Source: DASUBN01 sp036500225 (GTDB taxonomy: Bacteria; Pseudomonadota; Gammaproteobacteria; Natronospirales; REEB76). Taken from it: 64,000 nucleotides of DNA. The position numbers were made by a program, and so were the translations under genes. Shown one piece after another: positions 47,843-57,170 of this stretch. The notes beneath the pieces are model-generated. The model was not told the DNA's origin. It searched no databases and was given only the letters and a program-made list of their open reading frames with translations. The stretch lies in NCBI GenBank assembly GCA_036500225.1, contig DASYCJ010000055.1, forward strand, positions 18,969-82,968, read 5' to 3'. How positions within the stretch are numbered: the stretch's first letter is position 1; each line of letters opens with the position of its first letter.

Positions 47843-49286
47843 CATGAAGCGCCTGGGGCTCGGCATCGTTGCCGTGCTTGTGACGGCCGTACTGGTCTTC
47901 TTCGGCACCGGGCTCGACCCCTTCTGGCCGCTCATGTGGTTCGCGCCGCTACCGGTGCTGTTGTTCGCCGGCCGCGCGTCCTGGTGGGGTGCTGCCCTGG
48001 CGGCGGCCTTAGGCGTGATGTTGGGCTTCCTGAACCTGTGGCCGGTGATGCACGGTCTGCTGCACATGCCGCTGCCGATCCTGGCGCAGATCTATCTCAG
48101 TGAAGGCATCGCCTACGCCCTCGCTATCTGCCTGTACCGTGGCCTGTTGCGACGCGGCGCCTACTGGATGGCGCTCTTGGCCTTCCCGGCGGTGATCGTC
48201 GCGTTCGAATATTTCCTGAACGTGACCTCACCCCACGGCACCTCTGGCTCCCTCGCTTACTCACAATTGCATTTCCTGCCCTTCCTGCAGCTGGCCACGG
48301 TCACCGGCCCCTGGGGCATGAGCTTCCTGTTGCTGAGTTTCTCCACGGCCATCGCCATCGGCTTGCATCTTTATCCCACCGCACCGACCCAGGCCCTGCG
48401 TATCGGCGGCGCCGTCGCCGCGGTCCTGGTCTTGGTGCTGGCCCTCGGTGCCTGGCGCGTGCACACGCCTCAGTCAGGTACCCAGGTGAAGGTGGGGCTG
48501 GTGGCCTCGGACGGAGCGCATGGTGAGTACGACCAGGTATTGGACCCCGGCGCCCCGGCGGACAAACTCTTCGCTCAATACTCTGATTCAGTGCAGGTTC
48601 TCGCGGCCCAGGGTGTACGGGTGGTGGTATTGCCGGAGAAGCTCGCCGTGGTGGTGGCTGAGACCCTGCAATCCACCGACGATTCCTTCCAGAGACTGGC
48701 TGACCACACCGGTGTCGTCATCGTGGTGGGCATGATCCGCTCGGCAGACGGCAAGGCATACAACGAAGCCCGTGTGTACATGCCGGGCAGGCCGCCCCAG
48801 AACTACGACAAGGAGCACATGCTGCCGCCCTTCGAGTCCGACCTCACGCCGGGCACCGCACTCACCGTATTGTCACGCGCCGACGCGGTATGGGGCGTGG
48901 AGATCTGCAAGGACATGGACTTCACGCTGCTCTCGGCGGACTACGGCAATAAGAAGGTGGGCCTGATGCTGGTGCCGGGCTGGGATTTCGTGGCCGATTG
49001 GCTCTTCCACGGGCATATGGCCATTATGCGCGGCGTGGAATCGGGCTTCAGCGTCGTGCGCTCGGCCAAGCAGGGCTCGCTGTACGTGAGCGACGACCGG
49101 GGGCGGGTGCTGGCGGAAGTGAAGTCCAACTCGGCGCCCTTCGCCACCCTCACCGCCACGGTGCGGACAGGCCACGACGACACGTTCTATGACACCATGG
49201 GTGACTGGTTCGCCTTCCTCAGCATCCTGGTGCTGGTAGGCGCGCTGGCGCGGCTGTGGATGCTGTGGAAAAGGCCGGTGGCCTGA
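47826..49286 (+). CDS. Apolipoprotein N-acyltransferase-like membrane nitrilase
   Basis: This 486-residue protein has the architecture of Lnt: about six membrane segments in residues 8-210, a nitrilase-fold catalytic domain (about 218-455), and a last membrane helix near 463-480. The catalytic triad is present as E271 in VLPEKLA, K329 in YDKEHMLPPFES and C361 in GVEICKDMDF. The sequence is divergent from housekeeping Lnt and is controlled with a TetR gene, so a specialised acyltransferase or amidase role is possible. GGAG lies 9 nt upstream, inside the TetR gene. Confidence 0.85.
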   Translation: MASAIDMKRLGLGIVAVLVTAVLVFFGTGLDPFWPLMWFAPLPVLLFAGRASWWGAALAAALGVMLGFLNLWPVMHGLLHMPLPILAQIYLSEGIAYALAICLYRGLLRRGAYWMALLAFPAVIVAFEYFLNVTSPHGTSGSLAYSQLHFLPFLQLATVTGPWGMSFLLLSFSTAIAIGLHLYPTAPTQALRIGGAVAAVLVLVLALGAWRVHTPQSGTQVKVGLVASDGAHGEYDQVLDPGAPADKLFAQYSDSVQVLAAQGVRVVVLPEKLAVVVAETLQSTDDSFQRLADHTGVVIVVGMIRSADGKAYNEARVYMPGRPPQNYDKEHMLPPFESDLTPGTALTVLSRADAVWGVEICKDMDFTLLSADYGNKKVGLMLVPGWDFVADWLFHGHMAIMRGVESGFSVVRSAKQGSLYVSDDRGRVLAEVKSNSAPFATLTATVRTGHDDTFYDTMGDWFAFLSILVLVGALARLWMLWKRPVA

Positions 49287-49417
49287 GCCCCGGGGATGGC
49301 AGGCGCGGGCTCAGGTGAATCCCTTCTACATAAAGGGGTTTAACCCGGATAGGCACTCTGTGGACTACGACAGATAATCACCTATGCCTCATGGACTGAG
49401 GCCAAACAGGTGAATCC

Positions 49418-49741
49418 ATGACCCCGCTTCCCGCACCAGCCCCCTGCCCCCTGACCAACATCTCCAGCTCCGCCGACCTGGAACTGCGCGCCCGCCTGCT
49501 GACGGCAGCCCGGCAGCGATTCCTGCGCTTCAGCCACGAGAACACGAGCCTCGAGGACTTGGCCCGCGCCGCCGGCCTGAAACTCAGCCAGGTGCATAAG
49601 CATTTCAAGGATGTATATGCAGTGATGGTGGCCCTGGAACGGGCCCTCGTGGTGGGTTCCGTGGCGCCCCGCGGGCCCCGTCCCCTGCCACGAGGCCTGC
49701 AGAGACACGTGGCCGCAACGCGTCACCAGGGCGAACGCTAA
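49418..49741 (+). CDS. Short TetR-type HTH protein, possibly truncated
   Basis: The protein has 107 residues. Positions 20-75 carry a TetR-like HTH (LELRARLLTAARQRFLRFSHENTSLEDLARAAGLKLSQVHKHFKDVYAVM). The ligand-binding domain is absent and is replaced by about 30 Pro/Arg/Gly-rich residues. This may be a remnant of a full regulator or a stand-alone DNA-binding stub. An AGG site precedes the ATG, and a terminator follows directly, which favours a genuine short gene. Confidence 0.6.
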   Translation: MTPLPAPAPCPLTNISSSADLELRARLLTAARQRFLRFSHENTSLEDLARAAGLKLSQVHKHFKDVYAVMVALERALVVGSVAPRGPRPLPRGLQRHVAATRHQGER

Positions 49742-49755
49742 GTCCTTCAGATAGT

Positions 49756-49788
49756 GAAAAGGCCGCTCTATGGGCGGCCTTTTCATTT
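49756..49788. terminator. Intrinsic terminator, probably bidirectional
   Basis: GAAAAGGCCGC (49756-49766) pairs perfectly with GCGGCCTTTTC (49774-49784) around a 7-nt loop. The T run serves the plus-strand HTH gene, and the A run could serve the minus-strand E1 gene ending at 49973. From 49789 to 49972 I see no gene or site. Confidence 0.85.
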
Positions 49789-49972
49789 ATAGAAAACCTT
49801 CATCGCAAAAGCGTCATGAACGAAGGCGCATCGCATGCCATACACGGGTAGGCAGGATGCCGCCCAGCAGTTCGCGAAGCAGGGATTGCGTAGCGAAATG
49901 GGACGAGGCGGCGGTCCCGCTCCCGCACATCCCTGTGCTCCGCGGCACGTACGCATCCTGCTACAGACGAAG

Positions 49973-52249
49973 TTATACCGAGCGCAGAAGTTTTTGCGCA
50001 GCTGTGTAGATCTCGTCTTCGCTGAGTAGGACTAAATTAGCTGCGGAAGCCAGTGGGATGTAAGAATCTTTGCCGGCCACGCGCCGCTTCTTCACACCCG
50101 GCGCATGTTCTTCCAGGTGCGTGAAGATCTCTTCGGCGATGCCGCCGGTCTCGCGCCCTTCGTCCACCACCAGCACCTTGCCGCAGTCCTTGGCGTGCGC
50201 GGCCATCAAAGCCGCGTTCATGGGCTTGAGCCAACGCAGGTCCAGCACGCGGATCTTCTTGCCGGTCTCTTTCTCCAGCTTCTTGGCCACACGCAGGGAC
50301 ATCAGCACGCCGTTGCCGTAGCTGATGATCAACAGGTCCTTGGCGTTCGACTCATAGATGCGTCCCTCACCGACCGGTATGGCGCGGTCCGGCGCCGGGT
50401 ACTCGAACAACCACTGGCTGTCCTTCGGCTCGTGCAGGTCCTTGGTCATGTATAGGGCGATGGGCTCGAGCCAGGCCACCACCCGTCCATCCACTTTCCC
50501 CAAGGCCGCGCAGGTGCGCAGCATCATGGCCGCATCGTCGCCGCGACTGGGGCAGGCGATCACCAGACCCGGAATGTCCCGCAGCGCCGTGAAACTGTTG
50601 TCGTTGTGGAAGTGGCCGCCAAAGCCCTTCTGGTAACCCAGGGAGGCGATGCGCGCCACCATGGGATTGCGATACTGGGCGTTGGAGAAGAACTGCAGCG
50701 AGGCCGCTTCACCGCGTATCTGGTCGCAGGCATTGTGGAAGTACGCGAGATACTGGATCTCCGGAAAAGGCAGCATGCCCATATAGGCCGCGCCCTGGGC
50801 CATGCCGAGGATGGTCTGCTCGTCCAGGATGGTGTTGAACACCCGATGGGACTTGAAGGTCTTATATAAGCCGGAGGTGACGGTATACACGCCACCTTTC
50901 TGGGCCACGTCTTCGCCGAAGATGGTCATCTCCGGATACTTGGCCATGAGATCAAACAAAGCCCGGTTGATCTGGATGGAGAGATGCTTGGGCGCACTCT
51001 TCTCTGGCAATGCTTCCTCGGAACCGAAAGCGGCGACGCGAGCCTCATGCTTCGCGGCGCGGGCCGCTTCCGCGTTAACCTTATCGGCGTGATAGGGCGC
51101 CAGGGGCGCCATGACCTGTTCCGCGGTGGTGAGCTTGGGTCGCGTGGCGGCCATCTTCGACGCCGCCTGCACGCGGGCGCGGCAGGCTTCGTACTTATCC
51201 AGCAACTCGTTGGGCGTGAGCAATCCGGTCTCCATGGCCGTCTCGGCGGACATGAGCAGCGGATCGCGTGCCTCGGAGGACTCAAGTTCCTGAGCGGTCT
51301 TGTACTCCGTCTCCGCGTCAGTGCCGGCGTGGCCCAAGAGCCGCACCAACTTCAGGTGCAGGAAGGTGGGCTGACGGGTGCGGCGGCAGTGGTCCACCGC
51401 CTCGCGGGTCTTGTCCCAGGTGTCTATCAGGTCGAGACCATCCGCCTGCACGTAGTGCAGACCGGGCCGGTGCTTGAAGTTCGCTTCAACCCAACCTTCC
51501 GGCGTGCGCACCGAGATACCGATGGAGTTGTCCTCGCAGACGAACAGCACCGGGCAGGGCAGCTTCTGGTGGGAGGTCCACTGGGCGGCGTTGAAAGCAC
51601 CCAAGGCCGTGGAATGGTTCGAGCTCGCATCGCCGAAGCTGCACACCACCACGCTGTCATCAGGGATGGGGGCCGTCAGCCCCAAGCGCTTCGCCTGGGC
51701 TAGGGCCGCAGCGGTACCCACTGCCTTGGGCAGATGGCTGGCGATGGTCGAAGTCTGGGGTGGTACCCACAGGGGCACCGAGCCCCACACCTTGTGACGG
51801 CCGCCGGATATGGGGTCTTCGCTGGACGCGGCGAGAGACAGGGCCGTGTCATACACCATGTCGATGTCGAGCTTCCGGGCGCGCTCCTGCATGAAGGCGC
51901 CGCTGCGGTAATGCAGGAAGGCGATGTCCGTGTGGCGCGTGACACGGCCCACCACGGCGTTGATCTCATGGCCAGAGCTGCCGATGGTGTAGAAGCCTTC
52001 GTTGCGGGCGCGCATGGCACGGGCTTCGATGTCCTGGTGCCGCGAGAGCATCTGGGACTCGAAGAGTTCCAGGAAATCTCGGCCGGTGAGGGCATGGCCG
52101 TGGCGCAAAGGTGCGTCCAGGTCCGGGCGCGGCGGATTGTCGACCCAGCTCTTCACGAACTGGATGAAGTTATTGTCCACGATCTCCGAGCGGTTGATGC
52201 TGCGGGTGGCGGCTTTGGCGAGACCGGTCGCTTTGGGTTCAGTGCTCAT
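49973..52249 (-). CDS. Fused alpha/beta E1 component of a 2-oxoacid dehydrogenase (branched-chain type)
   Basis: This 758-residue thiamine-diphosphate enzyme joins both E1 subunits in one chain. The alpha half (about 1-400) has FYTIGSSGHEINAVVGR, HYRSGAFM, and the ThDP/Mg motif GDASSNHSTALGAFN. The beta half (about 420-758) has IFGEDVAQKGGVYTVTSGL, MAQGAAYMGMLPFPEIQYLAYFHNACDQIRGEA and the C-terminal LVVDEGRETGGIAEEI. It would decarboxylate branched-chain or related 2-oxoacids and acylate an E2 lipoyl partner encoded elsewhere. It is the last gene of a minus-strand group with the HAD and glutaryl-CoA dehydrogenase genes, consistent with amino-acid catabolism. Confidence 0.9.
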   Translation of the reverse strand: MSTEPKATGLAKAATRSINRSEIVDNNFIQFVKSWVDNPPRPDLDAPLRHGHALTGRDFLELFESQMLSRHQDIEARAMRARNEGFYTIGSSGHEINAVVGRVTRHTDIAFLHYRSGAFMQERARKLDIDMVYDTALSLAASSEDPISGGRHKVWGSVPLWVPPQTSTIASHLPKAVGTAAALAQAKRLGLTAPIPDDSVVVCSFGDASSNHSTALGAFNAAQWTSHQKLPCPVLFVCEDNSIGISVRTPEGWVEANFKHRPGLHYVQADGLDLIDTWDKTREAVDHCRRTRQPTFLHLKLVRLLGHAGTDAETEYKTAQELESSEARDPLLMSAETAMETGLLTPNELLDKYEACRARVQAASKMAATRPKLTTAEQVMAPLAPYHADKVNAEAARAAKHEARVAAFGSEEALPEKSAPKHLSIQINRALFDLMAKYPEMTIFGEDVAQKGGVYTVTSGLYKTFKSHRVFNTILDEQTILGMAQGAAYMGMLPFPEIQYLAYFHNACDQIRGEAASLQFFSNAQYRNPMVARIASLGYQKGFGGHFHNDNSFTALRDIPGLVIACPSRGDDAAMMLRTCAALGKVDGRVVAWLEPIALYMTKDLHEPKDSQWLFEYPAPDRAIPVGEGRIYESNAKDLLIISYGNGVLMSLRVAKKLEKETGKKIRVLDLRWLKPMNAALMAAHAKDCGKVLVVDEGRETGGIAEEIFTHLEEHAPGVKKRRVAGKDSYIPLASAANLVLLSEDEIYTAAQKLLRSV

Positions 52250-52264
52250 GCGGCTCTCTCAGGA

Positions 52265-52993
52265 TCAGGCGGCGCGGGTCAGGACTTGGTGCGCCGCGGC
52301 GAAGTCATACATGCTGTTGAAACGGAAGTCCGGCTGCACCTTCTCGTCCGGCGCTCGTGTAGCGCCGTGGCCCTGTTTGTCGTGCCGCCGGTTTATCCAG
52401 GCCGTCGATAGCCCGAGCTTCTTGGCGGGGATGTGGTCGTGATACAGGCTCTCAGCCACGTGCAGGATGCGAGAAGGCAGGAAGCCCTCGTCCTCCAGGT
52501 GCGAAAGCAGGTATTGGAAGTTCTCCATATCCGGCTTATAGCTGCCGATGTCCTGGGCCGTGTACACGTGATCGAATTCCACGCCTAGCTTGGCGTTGGA
52601 GTAGCTGAAGGACTCCCGGTCCACGTTGGAAAGGATCACCAATTTGAAATGCTGCTTGAGGTAAGCGAGCGCCAGGGGCGAATCCTGGAATGCAGGCCAG
52701 TTGCCCACGGAGCGGCTGAAGCTCTTCAAGTCTTCCGGGGTGGTGAACACGCCCCAGCCCGCCGCCATGCGCTTCAAGACCCGCTTCAGGATCTCGGGGT
52801 AGAGCATCCCTGAGTTCTCTTCCTGCTCTTCCCACTCGTAGCGGCCGAAGGCCTCCACGAAACCATCGTCGCTGACTTGGATATTCTCGCGGCGGCGCCA
52901 GGGGGCGAGCGCGGTGCGGATGCCCGTCTCCCAGTCGATGAGAGTGCCGTAGCAGTCGAAGCTCAGGACGTCGAAGTCGGTTAGGCGCGGCAT
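52265..52993 (-). CDS. HAD-superfamily hydrolase, haloacid dehalogenase type II-like
   Basis: This 242-residue protein has HAD motif I SFDCYGTLIDWE with nucleophile Asp near 12, motif II LVILSNVDRESF, and a late motif where YKPDMENF and ILHVAESLYHDHIPAKKLGLSTAWINRR follow the dehalogenase type II pattern. The substrate could be a 2-haloacid or a phosphate ester; motifs do not decide. It sits 1 nt from glutaryl-CoA dehydrogenase and 15 nt from E1 on the same strand. Confidence 0.87.
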   Translation of the reverse strand: MPRLTDFDVLSFDCYGTLIDWETGIRTALAPWRRRENIQVSDDGFVEAFGRYEWEEQEENSGMLYPEILKRVLKRMAAGWGVFTTPEDLKSFSRSVGNWPAFQDSPLALAYLKQHFKLVILSNVDRESFSYSNAKLGVEFDHVYTAQDIGSYKPDMENFQYLLSHLEDEGFLPSRILHVAESLYHDHIPAKKLGLSTAWINRRHDKQGHGATRAPDEKVQPDFRFNSMYDFAAAHQVLTRAA

Positions 52994-52994
52994 A

Positions 52995-54158
52995 TCAGAA
53001 GGCGTTGACGCCGGTGAGTTCCTTGCCGATCACCAACTGATGCACGCTCTCGGTGCCTTCATAGGTGATGACCGATTCCAGGTTGAGGGCGTGGCGGATG
53101 GGGCAGAACTCGGTAGTGATCCCCGCGCCTCCCAAGAGATCGCGCGCGTCGCGGGCGATGTCCATGGCCATACGCACGTTATTCCACTTGGCCAGCGACA
53201 CCTGGGAAGGGCTCATGTCGCCCTGGTCTTTCAGGCGGCCGAGCTGCAGCGAGAGCAACTGGGCGAGCGTGATCTGGCGCGACATCTCCGCCATGCGCAG
53301 TTGCACCAACTGGTTGTGGTTCAGCGGGCGGCCGAAGAGTTCGCGGGTCTTGGTGTATTCCAGCACTTCGCGCAGGCAGGCTTGCGCTGCGCCGATAGCG
53401 CCCCAGCCTATACCGTAACGGGCCTGGGTGAGACAACCCAGCGGACCCTTGAGGCCTTCGGCCTTGGGCAGACGATTGGCTTCAGGGATGACCACGTTGT
53501 CGAAGTACAGAGCTGAAGTCACGGAAGCGCGCAGGGACATCTTGTGATGCACTTCCGGCGCGTCGAAACCCTTGCTGCCCTTCTCGACGAGGAAGCCACG
53601 GATGCCTTCCTCGGTCTGGGCCCACACCACCGCCACGTCGGCGATGGTGCCATTGGTGATCCACATCTTGGCGCCGTTCAGCACCCAGTCACTACCCTTC
53701 TTCTTGGCAGTGGTCTTCATGTTGGAAGGGTCTGAACCGCCGTGGGGTTCGGTCAGGCCGAAGCAGCCAATCTTCTCGCCGCGGGCCATGGCCGGCAGCC
53801 ACTTCTGTTTCTGCTCTTCGGAGCCGTAGGCATATATCGGATACATGACCAGGGAGGACTGCACCGAGACGAAGCTGCGCAGGCCCGAGTCGCCGCGCTC
53901 CAGTTCCTGGCAGATGAGTCCGTAGGAGACTCCGTTCAAGCCGGCGCAGTCATAACCCTGGATGGAACTGCCGAGCAGACCCAAGGCCGCGATCTCCGGC
54001 ACCAGCTCCTTGGGGAAGCGGCCGTTCTCGAAGCACTCGCCGATGATGGGCAGCACCTTCTCATCCACGAAGCGGGCGGTAGTGTCTTGCACCAGCTGCT
54101 CCTCTTCCGAGAGCAGGCCGCGCACGTCGTACAGGTCCATCGGGTTGAGAGCTTTCAC
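52995..54158 (-). CDS. gcdH: Glutaryl-CoA dehydrogenase
   Basis: The protein has 387 residues, the usual length. It is an FAD enzyme that oxidises and decarboxylates glutaryl-CoA to crotonyl-CoA in lysine and tryptophan breakdown. Diagnostic segments are GYDCAGLNGVSYGLICQELERGDSGLRSFVSVQSSLVMYPI with the substrate Arg, CFGLTEPHGGSDPSNM, RYGIGWGAIGAA, LGGAGITTEFCPIRHALNLESVITYEGTESVH, which carries the catalytic Glu, and the C-terminus TGVNAF. It leads a three-gene minus-strand operon and is divergent from malic enzyme. Confidence 0.95.
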   Translation of the reverse strand: MKALNPMDLYDVRGLLSEEEQLVQDTTARFVDEKVLPIIGECFENGRFPKELVPEIAALGLLGSSIQGYDCAGLNGVSYGLICQELERGDSGLRSFVSVQSSLVMYPIYAYGSEEQKQKWLPAMARGEKIGCFGLTEPHGGSDPSNMKTTAKKKGSDWVLNGAKMWITNGTIADVAVVWAQTEEGIRGFLVEKGSKGFDAPEVHHKMSLRASVTSALYFDNVVIPEANRLPKAEGLKGPLGCLTQARYGIGWGAIGAAQACLREVLEYTKTRELFGRPLNHNQLVQLRMAEMSRQITLAQLLSLQLGRLKDQGDMSPSQVSLAKWNNVRMAMDIARDARDLLGGAGITTEFCPIRHALNLESVITYEGTESVHQLVIGKELTGVNAF

Positions 54159-54301
54159 GAAAATCTCCGGCGAGCGGGGTGCGCTCGTAACTCGTTGCTA
54201 TTACAGGGTTTCCCGCTGTGCCTGGGGTCCCGCAGGGGGCGCATATGATACCGTAACGCCCCAGGCGCCGCAGTCCGTGTGCGTCTAAGCCCGGAAAACC
54301 C

Positions 54302-55609
54302 ATGAGAATCCCCGAGATATTGCTTATCGAGTCCCAGCACAAGCCAGGCAGCTTGGCCCGGGTACTGGCGGTCATCGGTGAGGCCAACCTCGTGGTGGAG
54401 CACCTGCACGCGGTACGTCGGCACCAGGACAAGACCGTCTGGGAAGTGACCATCGAGATGGACGAGGATGCGGACCGCAGTCTCTACGACAAGATCAACG
54501 CCCTCGACAATGCCAAGATCATCGGCAAGTCCGATCGGGTGTTCGACCGCCACAAGGGCGGCAAGATCGAGATGGTCTCGAAGGTGCCGCTGGACGCTAT
54601 CCAGCAGCTGCGCGACCTCTATACCCCGGGCGTGGCTCGGGTCAGTCTCGCCATCCAGAAGGACCCCGCCAAGGCTTACGAATACACCAACCTCGGCAAC
54701 ACCGTCGGCATCGTCACCAACGGCACCGCGGTATTGGGCTTGGGTCACATCGGCGGCCTCGCGGGCCTGCCGGTCATGGAAGGCAAGTCCATGATCTATG
54801 CCAAGTTCGTCGGTGTCTCCGGCATCCCCATCCTGCTCACTGACACAGATCCCAAGAAGATCATCGACACCGTGCTGGCCATCGAATCCTCCTTCGGCGC
54901 GATCCATCTCGAGGATATCGCGGCGCCCGAGTGTTTCGAGGTGGAAGAACAACTGGTGAAGCGCCTGAAGAAGCCGGTGCTGCATGACGATCAGCACGGT
55001 ACTGCGGTGGTGACCTTGGCGGCGCTCATCTCCGCCACCCAGCGGGTGAAGCGCGACCTCAAATCCTGCACCGTGGGCCAGATCGGTCTCGGCGCCGCCG
55101 GCATCGGCATCGTGCGCCTGCTGCATCAGTACGGCGTGAAGACAGTGCTGGGCGCGGACCGGCGCGAGGAAGCCTTGGGGCGGGTGGAGAAGATGGGCGG
55201 CAAGCGCGCCACGTTGGAACAACTCATGCAGCAATCAGATATCGTCATCGCCACCACCGGCGTGAAGGGCTTGATCCTGCCGGAGATGGTGCGCAAGGGC
55301 CAGATCATCTTCGCCCTCTCCAACCCGGAACCGGAGATCAGCGCGCGCCGCGCACTCGAAGCCGGCGCCGCCTACGCCACAGATGGGCGTAGCGTGAACA
55401 ACGCCTTAGGCTACCCCGCCCTCTTCCGCGGCGCCCTGGACGCCCGTGCCAAACGTTTCACCGATGCCATGTACTTCGCCGCTGCTACTACCCTGTCGGA
55501 ACTGGCACCCAGCGAAGAACTCCTGCCGGATCCCCTGGACAAGACGGTGCACACTGCCGTCGCTGACGCAGTCAAGGATGCGGCCATCTCCAGTGGAGCC
55601 TGCAACTAG
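54302..55609 (+). CDS. Malic enzyme with N-terminal ACT domain
   Basis: The protein has 435 residues. Residues 1-75 form an ACT regulatory domain (ILLIESQHKPGSLARVLAVIGEANLVVEHLHAV). Residues 90-430 form the malic enzyme: LYTPGVARVSLAI, GNTVGIVTNGTAVLGLGHIG with the catalytic region, EDIAAPECFEVE metal ligands, VLHDDQHGTAVVTLAAL, and the nucleotide loop GLGAAGIGIVRL. It oxidatively decarboxylates malate to pyruvate. The ACT domain suggests control by a small ligand, perhaps an amino acid. The cofactor is probably NAD by family, not proven. Confidence 0.94.
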   Translation: MRIPEILLIESQHKPGSLARVLAVIGEANLVVEHLHAVRRHQDKTVWEVTIEMDEDADRSLYDKINALDNAKIIGKSDRVFDRHKGGKIEMVSKVPLDAIQQLRDLYTPGVARVSLAIQKDPAKAYEYTNLGNTVGIVTNGTAVLGLGHIGGLAGLPVMEGKSMIYAKFVGVSGIPILLTDTDPKKIIDTVLAIESSFGAIHLEDIAAPECFEVEEQLVKRLKKPVLHDDQHGTAVVTLAALISATQRVKRDLKSCTVGQIGLGAAGIGIVRLLHQYGVKTVLGADRREEALGRVEKMGGKRATLEQLMQQSDIVIATTGVKGLILPEMVRKGQIIFALSNPEPEISARRALEAGAAYATDGRSVNNALGYPALFRGALDARAKRFTDAMYFAAATTLSELAPSEELLPDPLDKTVHTAVADAVKDAAISSGACN

Positions 55610-55653
55610 AGAAGTTTTGAGCCTCGATAACAAATGACATAGGGGAGAGTCTC

Positions 55654-56598
55654 ATGCATCGCCGATCCGTCCTGACATCCCTATTAGCCCTTGCCTGTCT
55701 CATGACTTCCGTGGCTTATGCCGAAGGCTGCCCCGAGGGTGAAGCCATCGGGCTCACGGCACCGCAGAAGGCCTTCTACGAGAAGTTCCAGCAGTTGCGC
55801 GCTGCCCTGCCCAAGCCGGAAACCGGCTGGCAATACAACCAGGACACCCTGGAGAAGATGGCGCCGGACTACAAGGACTACATGCCGACCTACACCTGCT
55901 TCGTGAACAACTACTATCTCGACGCCAGCGCCGGCTACACGCGCCCCATGAGCGAAGCAGATTCGGCCAAGGAACAGCAGGTCATCCAGGGCAAGCCGGA
56001 TCCGGCCAAGCAGAAGAAGCTCGATGACGTCATGGCCCAGGAACAGGCCCTGATGCCGCAGCTCTTGGCCGCGGCACAGAAGGGCGACACCAAGACGATG
56101 GATGCCCTGGGCAAGCAGAGCGATGCCCTCAACAAGCAGATGACCCAGGCGCAGATAGACGCCAACAGTGGCCAGCAGAATGCCATGGCGGCCATCGAGG
56201 CGGACCGCAACTCCACTGTGAGCATCGGACTCAATAATTCAGACTCTCTGGATTGCTACGGCAACCCCAAGCCCGTGCAAGTCTCCGGCGCCACCGCCTA
56301 CAGCTGCGAGCATCCCATCACCTATTCCTCGCCGGGCAACCCCTTGGATAAGCCAGAAGGCCGTGTGGTGCTCATCTACGGGAAAGCCACCGTGGACAGG
56401 GACGACGACTGGGACCGGCAGGACATCAACGGCAAACACACCAAGGACACGGCGGTGATCATCCGTCCGCAGCTGGATCAGCCGGTGAGTCTGGGGGTCC
56501 ACAACCTGACTATCGTGATATCAGCGGATAACCTGGCTCGAGCTCAGTCGCTGTTCAAACGACTGAACCTCGTTGCTTTGCAGAAGATGTCCCACTAA
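55654..56598 (+). CDS. Exported protein of unknown function
   Basis: The protein has 314 residues with a signal peptide (MHRRSVLTSLLALACLMTSVAYA) and a GGGGAG-type ribosome site. The middle (about 95-180) is a long Gln/Lys/Ala-rich helical stretch, probably a coiled coil (PAKQKKLDDVMAQEQALMPQLLAAAQKGDTKTMDALGKQ). The C-terminal part (about 195-314) is beta-rich with two cysteines (LDCYGN, YSCEHP) that could form a disulfide. I do not recognise a family. It is monocistronic, ending in a very strong terminator. Confidence 0.72.
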   Translation: MHRRSVLTSLLALACLMTSVAYAEGCPEGEAIGLTAPQKAFYEKFQQLRAALPKPETGWQYNQDTLEKMAPDYKDYMPTYTCFVNNYYLDASAGYTRPMSEADSAKEQQVIQGKPDPAKQKKLDDVMAQEQALMPQLLAAAQKGDTKTMDALGKQSDALNKQMTQAQIDANSGQQNAMAAIEADRNSTVSIGLNNSDSLDCYGNPKPVQVSGATAYSCEHPITYSSPGNPLDKPEGRVVLIYGKATVDRDDDWDRQDINGKHTKDTAVIIRPQLDQPVSLGVHNLTIVISADNLARAQSLFKRLNLVALQKMSH

Positions 56599-56610
56599 TC
56601 AGAGCCCATG

Positions 56611-56646
56611 AAAAAGCCCCGCAGCGTCACCGCTGCGGGGCTTTTT
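56611..56646. terminator. Strong bidirectional intrinsic terminator
   Basis: A perfect 16-bp stem pairs 56611-56626 with 56631-56646 around loop TCAC. It starts with five A and ends with five T, so it can stop transcripts from both the plus-strand gene at 55654 and the minus-strand gene ending at 56658. Confidence 0.95.
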
Positions 56647-56657
56647 CTTTTTCGGTG

Positions 56658-57125
56658 TCAGTATGCGAAACCCAAGCGCTTATATGCGTCTGCCAAAAGC
56701 CAGATGGGGCCGATGAGCAGGAACTGCAGGTCCTTGAAGAAGGATGGCTTGCGGCCCTCGATCTTGTGGCCGATGAACTGGCCGATCCAGGCTGCGGCAA
56801 AGATGGCGAACGAGGTCCACAACAATGGCCAGGGCAGACCCGCCATCCAGCCGATCACCAGGCACATCACTACGCTCACCAACAGCATGCCGACCGCAAG
56901 CCGTACCGACAGCATCAGGTAGTAGACGAGAGAAACCAGAATCAGAAGTGTGGCCCAGTTGAGATAGGGGCTGATCGAGAAGAAGAAGGCCGGGCGCGGG
57001 ATGGCCCACATCATGCCTAAGGCGCTCAGCATGATGAGCGGCACGCAGACCCAGTGGATGCGCTTGTTAACGGGGTCCTGGTGGCTGATGCTGTACTCAT
57101 CTAACCAGTTCTGGACAGTCCGCAT
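56658..57125 (-). CDS. Mpo1-like (DUF962) membrane protein
   Basis: This 155-residue protein has four hydrophobic segments. The conserved residues of the Mpo1/YGL010w family are visible: HQDPVNKRIHWVCVP near the start and the WIGQFIGHKIEGRKPSFFKDLQFLLIGPIWLLADA block, both with metal-binding His. The yeast member is an iron-dependent dioxygenase that shortens 2-hydroxy fatty acids. In bacteria the role is unproven. It is transcribed divergently from the hotdog protein at 57171, so both may bear on acyl metabolism. Confidence 0.9.
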   Translation of the reverse strand: MRTVQNWLDEYSISHQDPVNKRIHWVCVPLIMLSALGMMWAIPRPAFFFSISPYLNWATLLILVSLVYYLMLSVRLAVGMLLVSVVMCLVIGWMAGLPWPLLWTSFAIFAAAWIGQFIGHKIEGRKPSFFKDLQFLLIGPIWLLADAYKRLGFAY

Positions 57126-57170
57126 ACCCTGTTCCTCGGCGCAGGACTAGAATGTGCGCGGGGAGAAAGT

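Noticed and set aside
49312..49417. Direct repeat CAGGTGAATCC at 49312-49322 and 49407-49417
   Set aside because: It is short. One copy contains the ribosome-site region of the stub TetR gene and the other has no associated gene, so it is probably a chance or minor duplication.
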